The notes beneath the pieces were generated by a model, which was not told the origin of the DNA, made no database searches, and saw nothing but the letters and a program-made list of their open reading frames with translations. Both the position numbers and the translations under genes were made by a program. Positions 50,585-64,000 of a DNA stretch of 64,000 bases are shown one piece after another. Numbering within the stretch: the stretch's first letter is position 1; every line of letters begins with the position of its first letter. Where the stretch lies: NCBI GenBank assembly GCA_964006375.1, contig OZ023265.1, positions 167,672,533 through 167,736,532 on the forward strand, written 5' to 3'. This DNA is from Tillus elongatus. Lineage: Eukaryota; Arthropoda; Insecta; Coleoptera; Cleridae.

Positions 50585-50910
50585 AGCCGGCATCCAACGG
50601 CGCGTGGCTTGGCGAGCTTGGCGCGCGATTTAGCGAGCCACGCGTCGTGGGAATGAGAACGCTCGTGCGTGCGACAAGCTTTACGGCGCGGCTCGGCGTT
50701 CCCGTCAGTTGTCGGTAAATTTGGCACGAGTCAAAGGATGGACGAGCATCGTAGGCTCGACTTGTCCGAGCTTGCTCAAATCCGATCCCACCATTCCCAC
50801 GTAGGCTTGGATAAACGAAACTTTTTCGCAGTTTCAGTAGCGTTCTTTATATTATCGTGGAGAAAGGTGGTTTTAAATAGTCGGGTCTAAATTTTTTAAT
50901 TTCTCGAATA

Positions 50911-53447
50911 ATGGAGTGGTCAAATGAACTTGTGATAGAATTTTTGGAACTTTACGAAGGAGAACCAGCAATTTGGAATCCAAAGGACCCAAACCACAAA
51001 AACCGAAATTTAGTTCATGATAGTTGGAAAAGAATTGAAGCTAATTTAAGTGTAAAATGCACTGTGGCGGAACTTAAAAAGAAAAAAGATGCATTGATGG
51101 CAACTTTTAGGAAACTCTTCCAAAAAGTAAAAGCAACCACTGGAACCGGCACAGGGACTAACGAAGTTTTTAAGCCAGACTGGTTTGCATATGAATATAT
51201 GCATAGATTTTTACATGGAATATACAAACCCAATGAAACAACAAATTCAGAGGTATGTTAATATATTTTATTAGTATATTAGTTACCTACAAATAATAAA
51301 GTTCAACAATTCTGGAAATAATTATTCTTTGAGATATTTTATTAACACGAATAGTGTATACAGGGTGTCCCATAAATAATGGTACACAATGAAACTGCAG
51401 ATTCCTCAGTTGAAAATGTCATTTATATTTAGTCTTAAAATTATTCAAAGAATATTCCCCTGAATTGTTTTAGATTTATTATATGTAGATAAGTGTTGCT
51501 TTTATTGACTGAACTTTTATTTATTTTCACCCAAGAAATGAAGGTTTTGAATACTTAAAGTAGGATCCAATCTCTCTTAAACCAATATCCGGATAATAAT
51601 GAAAGTTTTAAAATATTTATGTGGCTTTAGTTTTCCGAACTTTAAACGTTATTTTGCCATGGTACAGCGCCTTGTCCTGAAAAATAATTCGCATAGCTGT
51701 CCCTTACTTCTTTGGCATCCTGTCCAGGTCTTCTAGCAACTTGTCGCAGAGGTAAGAATGAAGTCATCTTGTCATTTTCTGCCCTCCATGACCCAGGAAT
51801 TATTTGACCATCAATATCATTGTCTAACAAATCCGGGGATAAATACCTTGTGTTTGATGTTCTGCTGTTACGCAAGAAATTGTGAAGTAGCACACATGTC
51901 ATAGTAATTTCTGTCACTCTATCTGGCTCGAGAAGCATAGGTTTTCTAAATATTCTAAAAACAGATGCCAATATTCCAAATGCGTTCTCTACGAGTCTGC
52001 GGGCGCGTGAAAGGCGATAGTTGAAAATTCGTTTTTGGCTGCCTTTGTCGTACATTCCCGGATATGGTTTTAACAGGTGAGTAGACAAAGCAAACGCATC
52101 ATCCCCCACAAACACATATGGCAATGGCTCTTTAGATGAAGGTAAAGGTTCATCTGGAGGCAACATTAATTCATTTTTATCCAGCTTCTGAAATAGCGTT
52201 GTATTTCGAAATACCCCGCCATCACTAATCCTCCCTTGGCACCCAATATCGACGTAAATAAATTCATAATTAGCGTTTACCAATGCCATGAGTACTACGC
52301 TAAACGTTCCCTTGTAATTGAAAAACTCGGTCCCGCTGTTCATTGGAGCTTCGATGACTATATGTTTCCCGTCTATGGCGCCCAAACAATGCGGGAAATT
52401 CCAATTCATCTCAAATTATTGGGCTATTTTGCGCCATTCATCTGGTGTTTTGGGTAACTAAAAAAAATACATAATAAGGTAAAAAAAGTGCGAATAGCGC
52501 AAAACTTTTTTTTTCGGAAAGGCAGAATAGGTAGATAGTTATCGGAGCTACAAGGCAATCTTATACGTCTGAATAGCTGAAAATCGATAAGTGTATAAAA
52601 ATTAATAGACAAAAGATAAAAACGCAAATTTTTCCAGATCGCCTTATAGCTCAGAAATAATTTTATTACAGTTTTTTCCCAAATCTTTCATAATCCTGTT
52701 CATTATTTCTCTTTTATGCTTCAGGTAGTAGAGGACGTAGCGAATATAACAACTGAAAATACCGACCAAAACAAGCCTAATAGACCATCAGACGGGGAAA
52801 ATAAAATAGAAAATAATTCTTCAAACTTAACAACAGCTCCATGTGCCACAAAGCCTACAAATGAAGCCAGTAAAGCTAAATCTGCTGTTGTAGTTGGACA
52901 AAAAGGAAAAAAGAGAATGGCGCAAACTATGGCTGCTAATAATGAAACTCGCATGGAGGAAGCCTTCCAACTCTTAAAAAAAGTAGCTGAACCCGAACCA
53001 ACCACTTCGGATGAATGTTCATTATATGGCGAGTTGCTTGCAACGAAATTAAGATCGTTAGATCCATTGACTAGAGGAATTGCAATGCTGGAAATCGACC
53101 AGTTAATGTTTGGCCATATCCATAAACAAAAATACTCATTCCATCAGGATCCCCAGTCTAATACCTCATATACTCCTTGGCCTGGTCAGCCCATGGGATA
53201 CCCATCCACATCTAATCAACCCGTGGGATACCCATCCACACCTAATCTGCTATCACCTCAGTGTTCGGACTCTCGTCCGGTATCTGCAACAAGTTATTTT
53301 TCTCATTCATCAGCGAGTACTTCTGCCTTAGCAGATTATGTCGCCTCACCTTCAAATAAGGATACTGAAGAGTCCCACGACAATCCACGTGACACGAGCC
53401 AAGACCACGACTTATTAGATTTAGATTCACACATGCCTTTTGTATAG
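50911..53447 (+). CDS. Harbinger accessory protein, MADF-BESS type, two exons (354 aa)
   Basis: Exon 1 is 50911-51252 and exon 2 is 52725-53447. The donor TCAGAG-gtatgt and acceptor tatgcttcag-GTAGTA join in phase 0. Residues about 8-100 form a MADF (Myb/SANT-like) DNA-binding domain: VIEFLELYEGEPAIWNP, NHKNRNLVHDSWKRIE, VAELKKKKDALMATFR and WFAYEYMHRFL. Exon 2 has a low-complexity linker, basic GQKGKKR, then a BESS-like helix, ELLATKLRSLDPLTRGIAML, and a Ser/Pro-rich tail with a tandem QPxGYPSTxN. Such proteins bind element ends and carry the transposase to the nucleus. Both exons are open. The intron contains the main transposase exon on the other strand. Confidence 0.82.
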
Positions 53448-53836
53448 TTATATTTAAGAGTGACCATGAGTGTTTATTTCAGTTACCATTAGTGTTTATT
53501 TCAGTTAACATTCCTTAATAAAAAGATAAACATACTTACGATTATTTTATCTTTGAGTTCCTTATTCAGCGCTCTGCATACATCCTGAACACATCTTGAC
53601 ACCGTTTGAGCCGAAAATTTAAACAAGTACGACAAACTTGCAAAGCTGTCTCCAGTAGCCAAGAATCTTAAAGTTACAGCCAGTCTCTCTTGAATAGGTA
53701 TACTTTCCCTCATATTTGTGTTCTTTTTGGCTATAACTGGGCCAATTTTATTTAGCAAAAATTCAAAATCTGTTGATGACATTCGACAAAAATTTTGAAA
53801 ATAATTTGATGGTTCACGACGTAAGTCGCCTAACAT
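51642..53836 (-). pseudogene. Harbinger DDE transposase, two exons with an in-frame stop
   Basis: Exon 1 (53836-53540) encodes the N-terminal HTH region (DFEFLLNKIGPVI, ERLAVTLRFLATGDSF, SAQTVSRCVQDVC). The donor is AATC-gtaagtatg. Exon 2 (52457-51642) follows acceptor ttttttttag in phase 0. It holds the DDE domain: GAIDGKH, YVDIGCQGRISDGG, FVGDDAF and RLVENAFGILASVFRIF. A TAA at 52418-52416 falls 14 codons into exon 2, just before FEMNWNFPHC. Otherwise both exons are open and well conserved. A Met after the stop opens 255 residues with all catalytic motifs but no HTH. Either this copy is newly dead, or the stop hides a different splice site. Confidence 0.85.
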
Positions 53837-54704
53837 GTCTGTGACATTATATCTGCAAAAAAACTGACATTATATCTCCATTCATTAAATGGACGTTAGG
53901 TAGGTACTACTACTTAAATGCAAATTGTTTTATTTTTAACCATACAGGATGGGGACTTTAACTGAAATAAATTCATTTAAAATTCAGGTATTTGTTTTTT
54001 TGAAAAACGCTCGGAACCGTTGACTTTTCATTTTAGTTGCCGTTTTTTTGATGATTATTTGATGTATATGATATGGGGACTCTAAAAAAAGGTATAATAG
54101 CTCATTTAATTCATATAATATTATTATAACAATTAATATCGATAATAGTAATGGTTGAAAATACAATAGTATACATATTTCGGTTGAAAGTTTTCATAAT
54201 TGTCTCGAGAATTGGTTGACCTCGACGATTCGCACCTTGGTCCCCTCGACAGTAATGAAACACTTCCCACCTCGATATGTAATATACTATTACTTACCTA
54301 TTTCGACTTTTATATAAAGAGGCCACCCACCATCGTCTTTTTCTTTTTTCTTTGTTTTTTTTTAAATTATGTTCAATGCCCATAATAATAAAACTTGCTG
54401 CACAGGCAGCAATACGCCGTTTTTGTTGCAAACTCATTTCTTGTTCTTTCCTTCACGATGGCTACCTACTCCTGCCACAGAATACACTGCACTGCTTTCA
54501 CTGCTAAGCAACTTGGCAAGTCCAGATCAACGGTTAAAAAAATAACGGTCGTGCGCAATTCAGCACTCGGCGAGTCCTTCCAGGCGCCGTGGGAAAGCAA
54601 CCACGCTCGTTGATTTGCCACTTGGCAAACTGACTTGTCAACTTGCGAACTGACTTGCCAAGCCGATAACTCGCCAAGCCACGCGCCGTGGGATGCCGGC
54701 TTAA

Positions 54705-55454
54705 TGGCGAGCCTTGCTCGTTGACCGGAGTTCCACGGTCCGTGTAGCCAGGGTGACTCGCGGACCGGGATTTCACGAGCCTAGGATCCACCAGTGTGTC
54801 TGTAAAGTTGTACAACCTCAAAGGAACTGAAAACACTCGATGTATTGCTAGCAAATCAGTAGTGTAGTGAATCATTTCAGAGATAAACGTACATTTAATA
54901 CTGAACTGACTAGTTTGAGGAGTAGAAGAAATCTAGATGATAGACACGCCGCGTAGCACCTCTGAATAGTGTAATAACAGTTCCTAAACAAAAAAATCTA
55001 TAGGCTCGTGGCTGCTCGTGGAATGTCAATCCACAGCCAGTATATCCGAGCCTTACAGTTTAAAAGACACATTGCGTTATTCTTATACACTTTTTGTTGT
55101 GTATATATGTAGGTTTATTTGTATCCGGGAAGGATTTTCTTGATAGCAGAGATACCAAATGAATATTTATTACCTTGAGCCGAATTGACGGTGCATACCT
55201 ACACAGATCTGATGTGTAATTCTGCTAAAGTACCGTGACCGCGGTCAATAATCCACAATCGCATCATCGTCATTAGATAGTATATACGAGGCTGTTGCCT
55301 GTCACTTTCGTTTCAGTACGAACTATATTTACAAAGCCATTACATCCCATTATAAGGGAGATATCGCATTGTCGTTACAACCATGACTATCGGTTTCCAG
55401 CAACTCTTTTCATTTTACTGTAACTTCCGCACTTTATCAACTGTACCAGGTTTT
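54705..55454. other. non-coding stretch
   Basis: Directly beyond the Harbinger element. No gene, RNA or repeat recognised. Confidence 0.4.
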
Positions 55455-55760
55455 CTAGAACTTTTCCTCTTGGTCTATCTCTTTCCCTTTCCCCAGTATG
55501 TGTCCTTTAAATATTGTTGACAGAAGCATGTTGCGTGTCCGAGTACCTATGTCAAGAATTTTTGCCTTCCTCCTCTCAATACCATTTAGTAAGCATCTTT
55601 CTGCTCTCATGTCTTTTACCCCGCCCTCATTCGTCTTTCCGTCGGTCATCGTTATTTGCCCTCATATCTACATTGCAAAAGGTCATAATATTTCCTTCCA
55701 GTGCTGCTTATTCACAGTGCAGCTTTCAGACTCGTACATTAGAACGCTCTAAACATGTGA
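55455..55760 (-). pseudogene. RTE-like LINE C-terminal relic
   Basis: The minus-strand reading contains YESESCTVNKQHWKEI, then (after stops) TDGKTNEG, ERCLLNGIERRKAKIL, LLSTIFKGHILGKGKEID. This matches the order of the well-known RTE-type tail (YG-SE-W-T, then TNEEVL, L..IERRK, G.I.GKR.RGR). Two stops in the first third. The rest of the element is missing. Confidence 0.6.
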
Positions 55761-55767
55761 CTTGACG

Positions 55768-55910
55768 AATATCTACGAATTCGCCATTGAAGAGCTCGGG
55801 ACCTTTGAATTTTGAAAAAAATGCGTCTAATGAGCGCTAACTAGGCCACCTAGAACCCATATTTGGGGCCAGTCTCAATTTTTATTTATGTTTATACATA
55901 TACATATACA
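55768..55910 (+). repeat. (TA)n-core family, hairpin-end fragment
   Basis: Contains ACCTTTGAATTTTGAAAAAA, GAGCGCTAACTAGGCCACCT, AGAACCCATATTTGGGGCCA and CAATTTTTATTTATGTTTATA. The hairpin is decayed and the TA array is reduced to a few units. No internal part. Confidence 0.65.
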
Positions 55911-56057
55911 GGATGGTCATTTTCATCTTACACACTGTAACATTTTCGACGAAGATAATCGGATTTATTTTTGTGAAGTGTTTATCTTGGCGGTAATTAA
56001 AGATAATATCTCAAATTTGATCCTTATCTTATAAAAATCGTCACTAAAAAAAACCTC
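55911..56057. other. short non-coding stretch
   Basis: AT-rich, starting with caggatggtcattttcatct, which recalls a mariner TIR start; no mate found. Confidence 0.3.
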
Positions 56058-56507
56058 GGGACGCAGCAAGTGCGTTATGGTAGTGAATTTTTATTAAATG
56101 CTTCAAATTTAAATAACTCAATTTTCTATAAACGTAGAGCGTTTATTTTAATACGTAGTAAGGTCTTTCCTAAGGCAAGATATCCACAAAATTTCATTAA
56201 AATAACTTTGTAATTTTCGGAGAAAAAATTTTTTTCGAAAGAAAATTTAAAATTTGAATAACTCAATTTTCTCTAAACATAGAAAGTTGAATTTTGGTAC
56301 GTAGTAAGCTGAGGCAATATATATAGTAAATTTCATTAAAACAGCTTTGTTACTTTCGGAGAAAAAAAAATTTTCGAAAGAAAACTCAAAATTTTTCCGG
56401 GAAACCCCGTCCGATTTTTCTGGATAACGAACTCATCCAAGCCATTAATAAAAGAAAGGCACTGGCCAAGTTTCATCGAAATCGGTTAATTATTTTTTGA
56501 GTTATGA

Positions 56508-56512
<5 letters not shown>

Positions 56513-56587
<75 letters not shown>
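56513..56587. repeat. (TA)n microsatellite core
   Basis: TA array of the left copy. Confidence 0.95.
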
Positions 56588-56594
<7 letters not shown>

Positions 56595-57390
56595 AAATTA
56601 AACCTATTTACAAATGAACTTTAATAAGACAATACATCTCTCAAGCAGTGGCGATTTCTCCTAGTGAGCTAGGTGTGCGCCGCACACCCTAAAATATAAT
56701 CAAAATGTGCACAGTTATATATTATGTTTTATTTCTTTTTCCCTTAGTCTTAATACACTACATATTTTATGACAATCGATTTAATTTACTTATTTGATTT
56801 CATAAATAGTCGGTTAATAGTGACTTGGAATGAAGTAGATACCACGTTTCTAACATATTCAGAGAATATGAGTAGGTCAATAGCAACTGGGAATGAATTC
56901 GGTCAGTCCCCGACCCACGTGTTTAAAATAGTGAGGAAAATACAATTGATTTTAACACTGCAGTGAGCTATAAAAATTTGATTAACTCAGTTTTCTATAA
57001 TCTTAGAAAGTTTAATTTTGGTAGATAGTAAGGTATTTCCTAGGACAAGATATCCACCAAATTTCATTAAAATAACTTTGTAATTTTTGGAGAAAAAAAA
57101 TTGTTTCAAAAGAAAATTTAAAATTTGAATAACTCAATTTTCTATAAACTGAGAAAGTTGAATTTTGGTACTTAGTAAGTCCTCTCCCAAGGCAACATAT
57201 ATAGTAAATTTCATTAAAACAGCTTTGTTATTTTCAAAAAAAAAATTTTTTTTTTGAAAGAAAACTCAATTTTCCCGGAAAAACCCGTCCGATTTTCCTG
57301 CCCAACAAACTCATCCAAGCCATTAATAAAAGAAAGGCACTTGCCGAGTTTCATTGAAATCGGTTAATTATTTGTTGAGTTATCAGACGG

Positions 57391-57479
<89 letters not shown>
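57391..57479. repeat. (TA)n microsatellite core
   Basis: TA array of the right copy. Confidence 0.95.
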
Positions 57480-57482
<3 letters not shown>

Positions 57483-57615
57483 ATATAAAAATTGAAACTG
57501 ACCCCGGATATGGGTTCTAGGGGTCCTAAATCGCGCTCATTTGAAAAAATTTTTGCAAAGTCTCACCATCGATACCTCTCTATTAGTGAATTTTTTTAAA
57601 TAAAAATTCACTAAA

Positions 57616-58469
57616 AACTAGTAATGAAAAAAATGTTTAGGTGGGAAGGGACAATTAAAGGGCGCCAGGTGAGTCTTAAATATATAATAACCTAAAAACC
57701 ACCAAATAGGTTGATTGAAACATATAAGAAGTGAATTCTAATTAACTATTTTATAACAAATAATTTCCATACTAATTTAAATATATAACAAGAAAAAGGT
57801 GTCAGGTCAGTACCTACAGTTAGCAAGAAAGTGTCTTAGATTCCAAGTTTAAAATAATAGCTTTTGGCTAGCCAATCACCACACAAAATATACATAATTT
57901 TAACTGAAATATATGTTTGGTGACTTAGGTCCTTCCTCCGCTAAAAAGTTTATGTTGAGCACATGCAGTGCAGCATCAAACCAATCATATGTAAATAGTA
58001 AATATGCTGGAAAGCCAAATTAATCCCAAGAGAAAAACCCTAAAAAATAATAATTTAGAATTGAATAGACATCTTAAATTTGGTTCTTGCCCTGTAGAAT
58101 GTATAGGGGTTTCAAAATCAATTATAAAAGGATATTTTAATACCAGCTATTTCTCATACGGGAAAGATAATATTGGTTTTTTTTTCAATCTTCCTAGAAT
58201 CGAACAAAAAAACAGCCGACAAACCAAACTAATCAATAAATATCTCCTTTGTCTCTGTTGCTAGGCATGTAGTGCCAATCTATTAAATTTCAAGTGGTTT
58301 GACACATGGCACAGAGAAACAGTGTAAAGGTATCAGACTTAGATTGGCATGGAGTGAAATTAACTAAAAACGGATATGGAAATAAAGGTGTTATCTTTTT
58401 GCAAATTTTTGTGAAGTTTGAAAATTGAAAAAGTGAAATTAACTAAAAACGGATGTGAATACGTTACAA
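57616..58469. other. AT-rich stretch with a short direct repeat
   Basis: AGTGAAATTAACTAAAAACG followed by GAT(A/G)TG occurs at 58351 and again at 58432. The ORF at 58004-58264 shows no domain and no supporting context, so I do not call it a gene. Confidence 0.4.
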
Positions 58470-60225
58470 CACAATTGCCAGCTTCTAACCCTTTAAAGAT
58501 ACAGAGGCGGTTAAATTACGAAAATGTATAATTTCATGCTTGATAAGAATTTGAAATGAAATTCCTGATAAATCAAGTCGTTACTGAAATATCCTGAAAA
58601 AACTGAAAAGTCGCGTTTTCTAATTTCCTCCATACCTTTTTTATTATTTAAGTGAATATTATGATATTTGGTAGCTTTTACATAATCACGAGTTATATAC
58701 TGCCCGTTTAACAAAACTTTTAGGCCTACCAGATCATTAGGTTTTCGTAGCCAACTCTGGATTTTCTTATGGCAGCTATATTGGATTTTTATAGGGTTGA
58801 ATAAAGAAAAAGATTACGATCAATGAACAAAACCTCATAAAAATAATCCAGTGAATTTAAGCACGGACACCCTGGTGGCCAACGCACAGGACCATAAGAT
58901 CCAATCCAAGAATTTGGCAATCTTTCGTTTAAATAATTCCTTACAATTAATGCATTGTGAGGAGCTGCTCCATCTTGCTGAAACCACTTTAGATTTCTTA
59001 GTGTAAACAGGGGTAAATTATCCAACATTTCTCCCATATTATTTTGTAAGAAACTATGATAGGACAGGGCATTTAAATGCCCTGGAATAAAGTAAGGACC
59101 TATTAAGTGACCATCCAAAAGCCCACACCAAACATTTAAAGAAAAGCGAACTTGCGGTCTAACTTCCTGTACCAAGTGACAATTTTCCACGGCATAAAAG
59201 TGCTTGTTCGTTCTATTGAACATTCATCTGTTTGTAAAAAGAGTTTTATCTGACTAGGGTATTTTACTTGGCAAATTAGTATCTTCTGTTCACGAAACCA
59301 ATGCAAAAATTCCAATTTTCTGTCCCAGCTCCTGGATGCAAGTTTTGCACTGGTTGGTATTTAAAATCATGGTGTTTATGCCCCCTCGAAATCTTTTGAA
59401 CGCCAGTTTTTGATAAATTACATTGCGAAGCAGTTTTTCTTTGCGATGTCTCATTTGTATCGATGCCAGTATATTAATTTCATTTACCGTCCCATTCTTA
59501 GTACGGTGGTTTGTGTTTTTAAATAGACCAAATTCATTGAACTGACTGCTTTTACACGTTAAAATAGAGTTATGTTTGGTTGCCGCCTATCAGGATACAA
59601 AACTGCATAACATCGCGATGCAGCCACGGAGTTACGAAAATTACGAATGTAATCATTATATATGTCTATCTTTTCCCTTATTGGATAACTTGTCTTTTTT
59701 TTTAAATAATAGTCTACTATTTACCTATAACAATAAGCTGCAACAGTTGTGACACTGACAGTAATATTATTTCATTATTCGATTATTTGTCAAATTTTGA
59801 CAATTTAATTTCATGGCAGCTCGATTCTCATTAAAAACAACTTTCTGGCGGCAGTTATTAAAATTAGATGACGCAGTGTCTCACATCATTGATCGTAATT
59901 TTTTTCTCTATTCAACCCTATATAAATCCAATATGGCTACCAGAAGAAAATCCAAAGTTGGCTATGAAAACCTAATGATCTAGTAGGCCTCAATTTTTTT
60001 TTAAACGGGCAGTAGATAACTCGTGACGACTTATGTGAGGCTACCAAATATCATAGTATTCGCTTAAATAATAAAACAGATATGGAGGAAATTAGAAAAC
60101 GCAACGTTTCAGTTATTTCAGCATATTTCAGTAACAACTTGATTTATCAGGAGTTTCATTTCAAAATCTTAACAAGCATAAAATTTTCGTAATTTATCCG
60201 ACTTTGTATCTTTAAAGGTCTAGAA
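58470..60225 (-). mobile_element. DD41D-like mariner, decayed, long TIRs
   Basis: Inverted arms of about 330 bp (58470-58805 against about 59915-60225) share CCTTTAAAGATACA, AATTACGAAAATG, CTTACATAA-type and AAATCCAATATGGC blocks. Terminal bases are unclear on both sides, and the right end runs towards the TA/GA array at 60237. The interior holds a broken transposase. Confidence 0.78.
58789..59600 (-). pseudogene. mariner transposase, DD41D spacing, broken
   Basis: The open piece 58789-59223 starts at NRTNKHFYAVEN, the position right after the first catalytic motif, then LNVWCGLLDGHLIGPYF, LKWFQQDGAAPHN (second Asp intact) and WPPGCPCLNSLDYF. Here the SPDL motif has become CPCLN, but the last Asp is kept; the gap from the second Asp is 41. 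Upstream (59224-59600) the minus strand still encodes KSSQFNEFGLF and INILASIQMRH in damaged frames, with stops near 59224 and 59280. Inactive. Confidence 0.8.
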
Positions 60226-60236
60226 AGAAGCAATAG

Positions 60237-60650
<414 letters not shown>

Positions 60651-60850
60651 AGAAATTCTTAATCCTTGAGTTGGGTCCATTACAAGATGCTGGAGGTTAT
60701 AATAACGTTTTCAGTTTCAATGCGCATTTGCAAACGTGGAGCGCGTGTAGTAGAATACTCAAAGTAATAAAAAAAGTGTGGCCAATGAAATGCAAGTTTC
60801 GAGGTCATATTTGCCGGTACCACGGTGGAAAACTTAGGTATACAAGAAAC

Positions 60851-61956
60851 TCTGGACGCAGCAAGTGCGTTATGGTAGTGAATTTTCATAAAAATGTTTT
60901 TAATTGCAAATATGTGTGTTTCCTTTTTAAGAAAGCAGGCATCAATTTTGGTTACCAGTATAACCTATATAGTAAAAACAATGTGCCATGTTTCATAAAA
61001 ATAACCTTATTGTGTGAAAATGTACAAAAATTTCCAAAAGTAAACTTAAAGTGTTCCCGGAAAAACTCGTTTCTTGGTCAACCTTATAGGTTAATAGCAA
61101 ATTGAGCTATTCAAATTTGAAGCATTTAATGAAAATTCGCTACCATAACGCACTTGCTGCGTCCCGAATTTCTTTTCTTACAAACATGCATCGCTGAAAA
61201 ATTCAAAAATGCAATAACATAAGGCGTGTTTGATTAAACAAAAAGAAAATTTGTATCACCAACGACTTATGGGCCACCTGTGATTGTAGAAATATTTTTT
61301 TAAGATGTAGCTCAAGACACCCTATAATTAATATATACAAATTTTCTTCATATCTTGTATAATAACGGATATATTGAGCTTTATTGATTTTTTACGAAAA
61401 TACGACAAAAATTATATACCATTAAACGATAAACTCTAAAGCTAAGGCTACTGCCAAGCATCAGAGAAAGGGTCTATTTTAAATGAATTTTCTGGAAACA
61501 TTTTAGTAAAATGAAGGACAATGACGGTTGAAACTAAGACTTCAGAGTTTGTAAAAGATCCTTCTTGAGACATTTGATTTCCATATCCCGTATTAGATTC
61601 AAGTTCTTTGCCTAAATGTTGCCCATTTTGACGTTTTAAATCGCAACTTTGACGTTTTGAGGAAAACCCCAATTTATTTTTCTTTAAATGCCTATAACTT
61701 TTTTGTCTTTTGACCTACATACCTAAATTTTGGTAGGTAACTTACCTATAAGGATGTAGACCTGCGTACCAAATTTGGTTGCCCTTACTTTGTTAATTCC
61801 GGAGATATAAATTTTTTTCGAAAGAAAACACAAAATTTTCCGGGAAAACCTGGGCAGATTTTCCTGGCTAACGAACTTATCCAAGCCATTTGCAAAAGGA
61901 ATTTTTCCACCAAATTTAGTCAAAATCTGCCTATTATTTTTTGAGTTATCGGTGTG

Positions 61957-62052
<96 letters not shown>

Positions 62053-62184
62053 ATATAAAAATTGAAACGGACCCCGGATATGTGTTCTAGGGGGCCTAGT
62101 TCGCGGTCATTTGAAGAAATTTTTTCAAAATTCAAAAGTCGGGATCTCCTCATTGGTGAATTTTTTTAAAGAAAATTCACTAAA
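60851..62184 (-). repeat. (TA)n-core repeat family, complete long form (reference copy)
   Basis: Read right to left (family sense): hairpin end TTAGTGAATTTTC / AAAAATTCACCAA; AGATCCCGACTTTTGAATTT; GAACTAGGCCCCCTAGAACA; ATCCGGGGTCCGTTTCAATT; TA array (61959-62049); ATAACTCAAAAAATAATAGG; TTCGTTAGCCAGGAAAATCT; GGTTTTCCCGGAAAAT; AAACGTCAAAGTTGCGATTT; GGGTGTCTTGAGCTACATCT; then the terminal palindrome (60851-61168) with the 3' stem-loop ACGCA-CTTGC-TGCGT. TAGTGAATTTT-type repeats lie inverted near both ends. No ORF, so non-autonomous. Subterminal inverted repeats, a microsatellite core and a 3' stem-loop recall HINE/DINE-1 elements mobilised by Helentrons; this is inference. Confidence 0.8.
61959..62049. 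repeat. (TA)n microsatellite core
   Basis: TA array of the long-form copy. Confidence 0.95.
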
Positions 62185-63636
<1,452 letters not shown>

Positions 63637-63825
63637 GGTTATTCGTAGGGTCGCTATATCTTACTTTGTCGGTTATTAGGATCATTATATGTACTGTTTT
63701 GTGGAATTTCTGCCTTGTGATGTTTTGCACAGATTTTAGTTTTGTTTTAAGAAGTATTTTTTGTTCATATTGTTCTTTTTGTATGGTGCCCTATTAATGG
63801 GATTATCCTGTTGGGCAGGTATTCA
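63637..63825. other. non-coding stretch
   Basis: Ends with tattcaataaatatatatac before the TA array, as LINE 3' tails here do, but no coding part was recognised. Confidence 0.3.

Positions 63826-64000
<175 letters not shown>

Larger units (their letters stand above)
50585..54701 (-). mobile_element. complete PIF/Harbinger transposon (4,117 bp)
   Basis: TIRs of about 32 bp: AGCCGGCATCCAACGGCGCG at the left and its inverse with one mismatch at the right. TAA duplications flank it at 50582-50584 and 54702-54704, the 3-bp T-A-rich target of this superfamily. GC-rich subterminal regions follow each TIR. It encodes the two proteins usual for the group: a DDE transposase (minus strand) and a DNA-binding accessory protein (plus strand). 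One in-frame stop in the transposase is the only defect seen. Confidence 0.93.
56058..57615 (-). repeat. (TA)n-core family, two copies in tandem
   Basis: The left copy (56058-56600) begins GGGACGCAGCAAGTGCGTTA and breaks after its TA array. The right copy (from about 56965) repeats the middle blocks (AACTCAGTTTTCTATAATCT, AGACGGATACATATA) and ends in the TA array, ACCCCGGATATGGGTTCTAG, GGGGTCCTAAATCGCGCTC and the hairpin. Between them lies about 360 bp of unrelated sequence. The sub-block AACTCAATTTTCTATAAAC occurs twice in each copy, an internal duplication of about 125 bp also seen at 35720-35900. Confidence 0.75.

Noticed and set aside
58004..58264. 86-codon plus-strand ORF as a small gene
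   Set aside because: No domain, no start context, no conserved neighbour, and AT-rich composition like its flanks.

Overview
This is eukaryotic, AT-rich DNA, almost certainly from an insect. It holds an errantivirus-type LTR element with an env gene, rosa/VISITOR-type DD41D mariners, LINEs with an RNase H domain, a Penelope-like element, a PIF/Harbinger element and an arthropod-type 5S rRNA gene. I recognise no intact host protein-coding gene. The window is a dense, layered mosaic of transposable elements, and I cannot name the species.

Layout. 1-6.2 kb: repeat fragments, a (TA)n-embedded MITE, and 3' pieces of three LINEs on the minus strand. 6.2-11.2 kb: two mariner elements back to back; the first is broken, the second carries an intact 362-aa DD41D transposase with TIRs of about 345 bp. 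11.9-19.9 kb: a complete 7,968-bp errantivirus-like retrotransposon (gag, pol, env) with two LTRs that look identical, a CGCG target duplication, and insertion into an older mariner relic that continues on the other side. 19.9-25.4 kb: three LINE remnants. 27.0-30.9 kb: a decayed gene of the DUF7869-like multicopy family, split by a 5'-truncated LINE with a clean target duplication and then by a DD41D mariner (30.9-32.7 kb). 34.4-35.0 and 41.9-44.0 kb: two more copies of the RNase H LINE.

35.7-41.7 kb: a cluster of one non-autonomous repeat family with a (TA)n core, subterminal inverted repeats and a 3' stem-loop (HINE/Helentron-like in layout), next to a 5S rRNA gene and a 415-bp foldback that carries a hammerhead-ribozyme-like motif. 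44.6-47.3 kb: a Penelope-like element (reverse transcriptase plus GIY-YIG endonuclease) whose inverted pseudo-LTRs each carry a hammerhead motif. 50.6-54.7 kb: a complete 4.1-kb PIF/Harbinger element with TAA target duplication; its transposase and MADF accessory genes lie on opposite strands with interleaved exons, and the transposase has one in-frame stop. 55-64 kb: an RTE-like LINE relic, more (TA)n-core repeats, a broken DD41D mariner and a truncated one.

The parts work as separate selfish elements, not as a pathway. Insertion order can be read from the nesting. The errantivirus is the youngest by its LTR identity; the intact DD41D mariner, the truncated LINE at 28.8-30.8 kb and the Harbinger element also look recent; most other copies are decayed.
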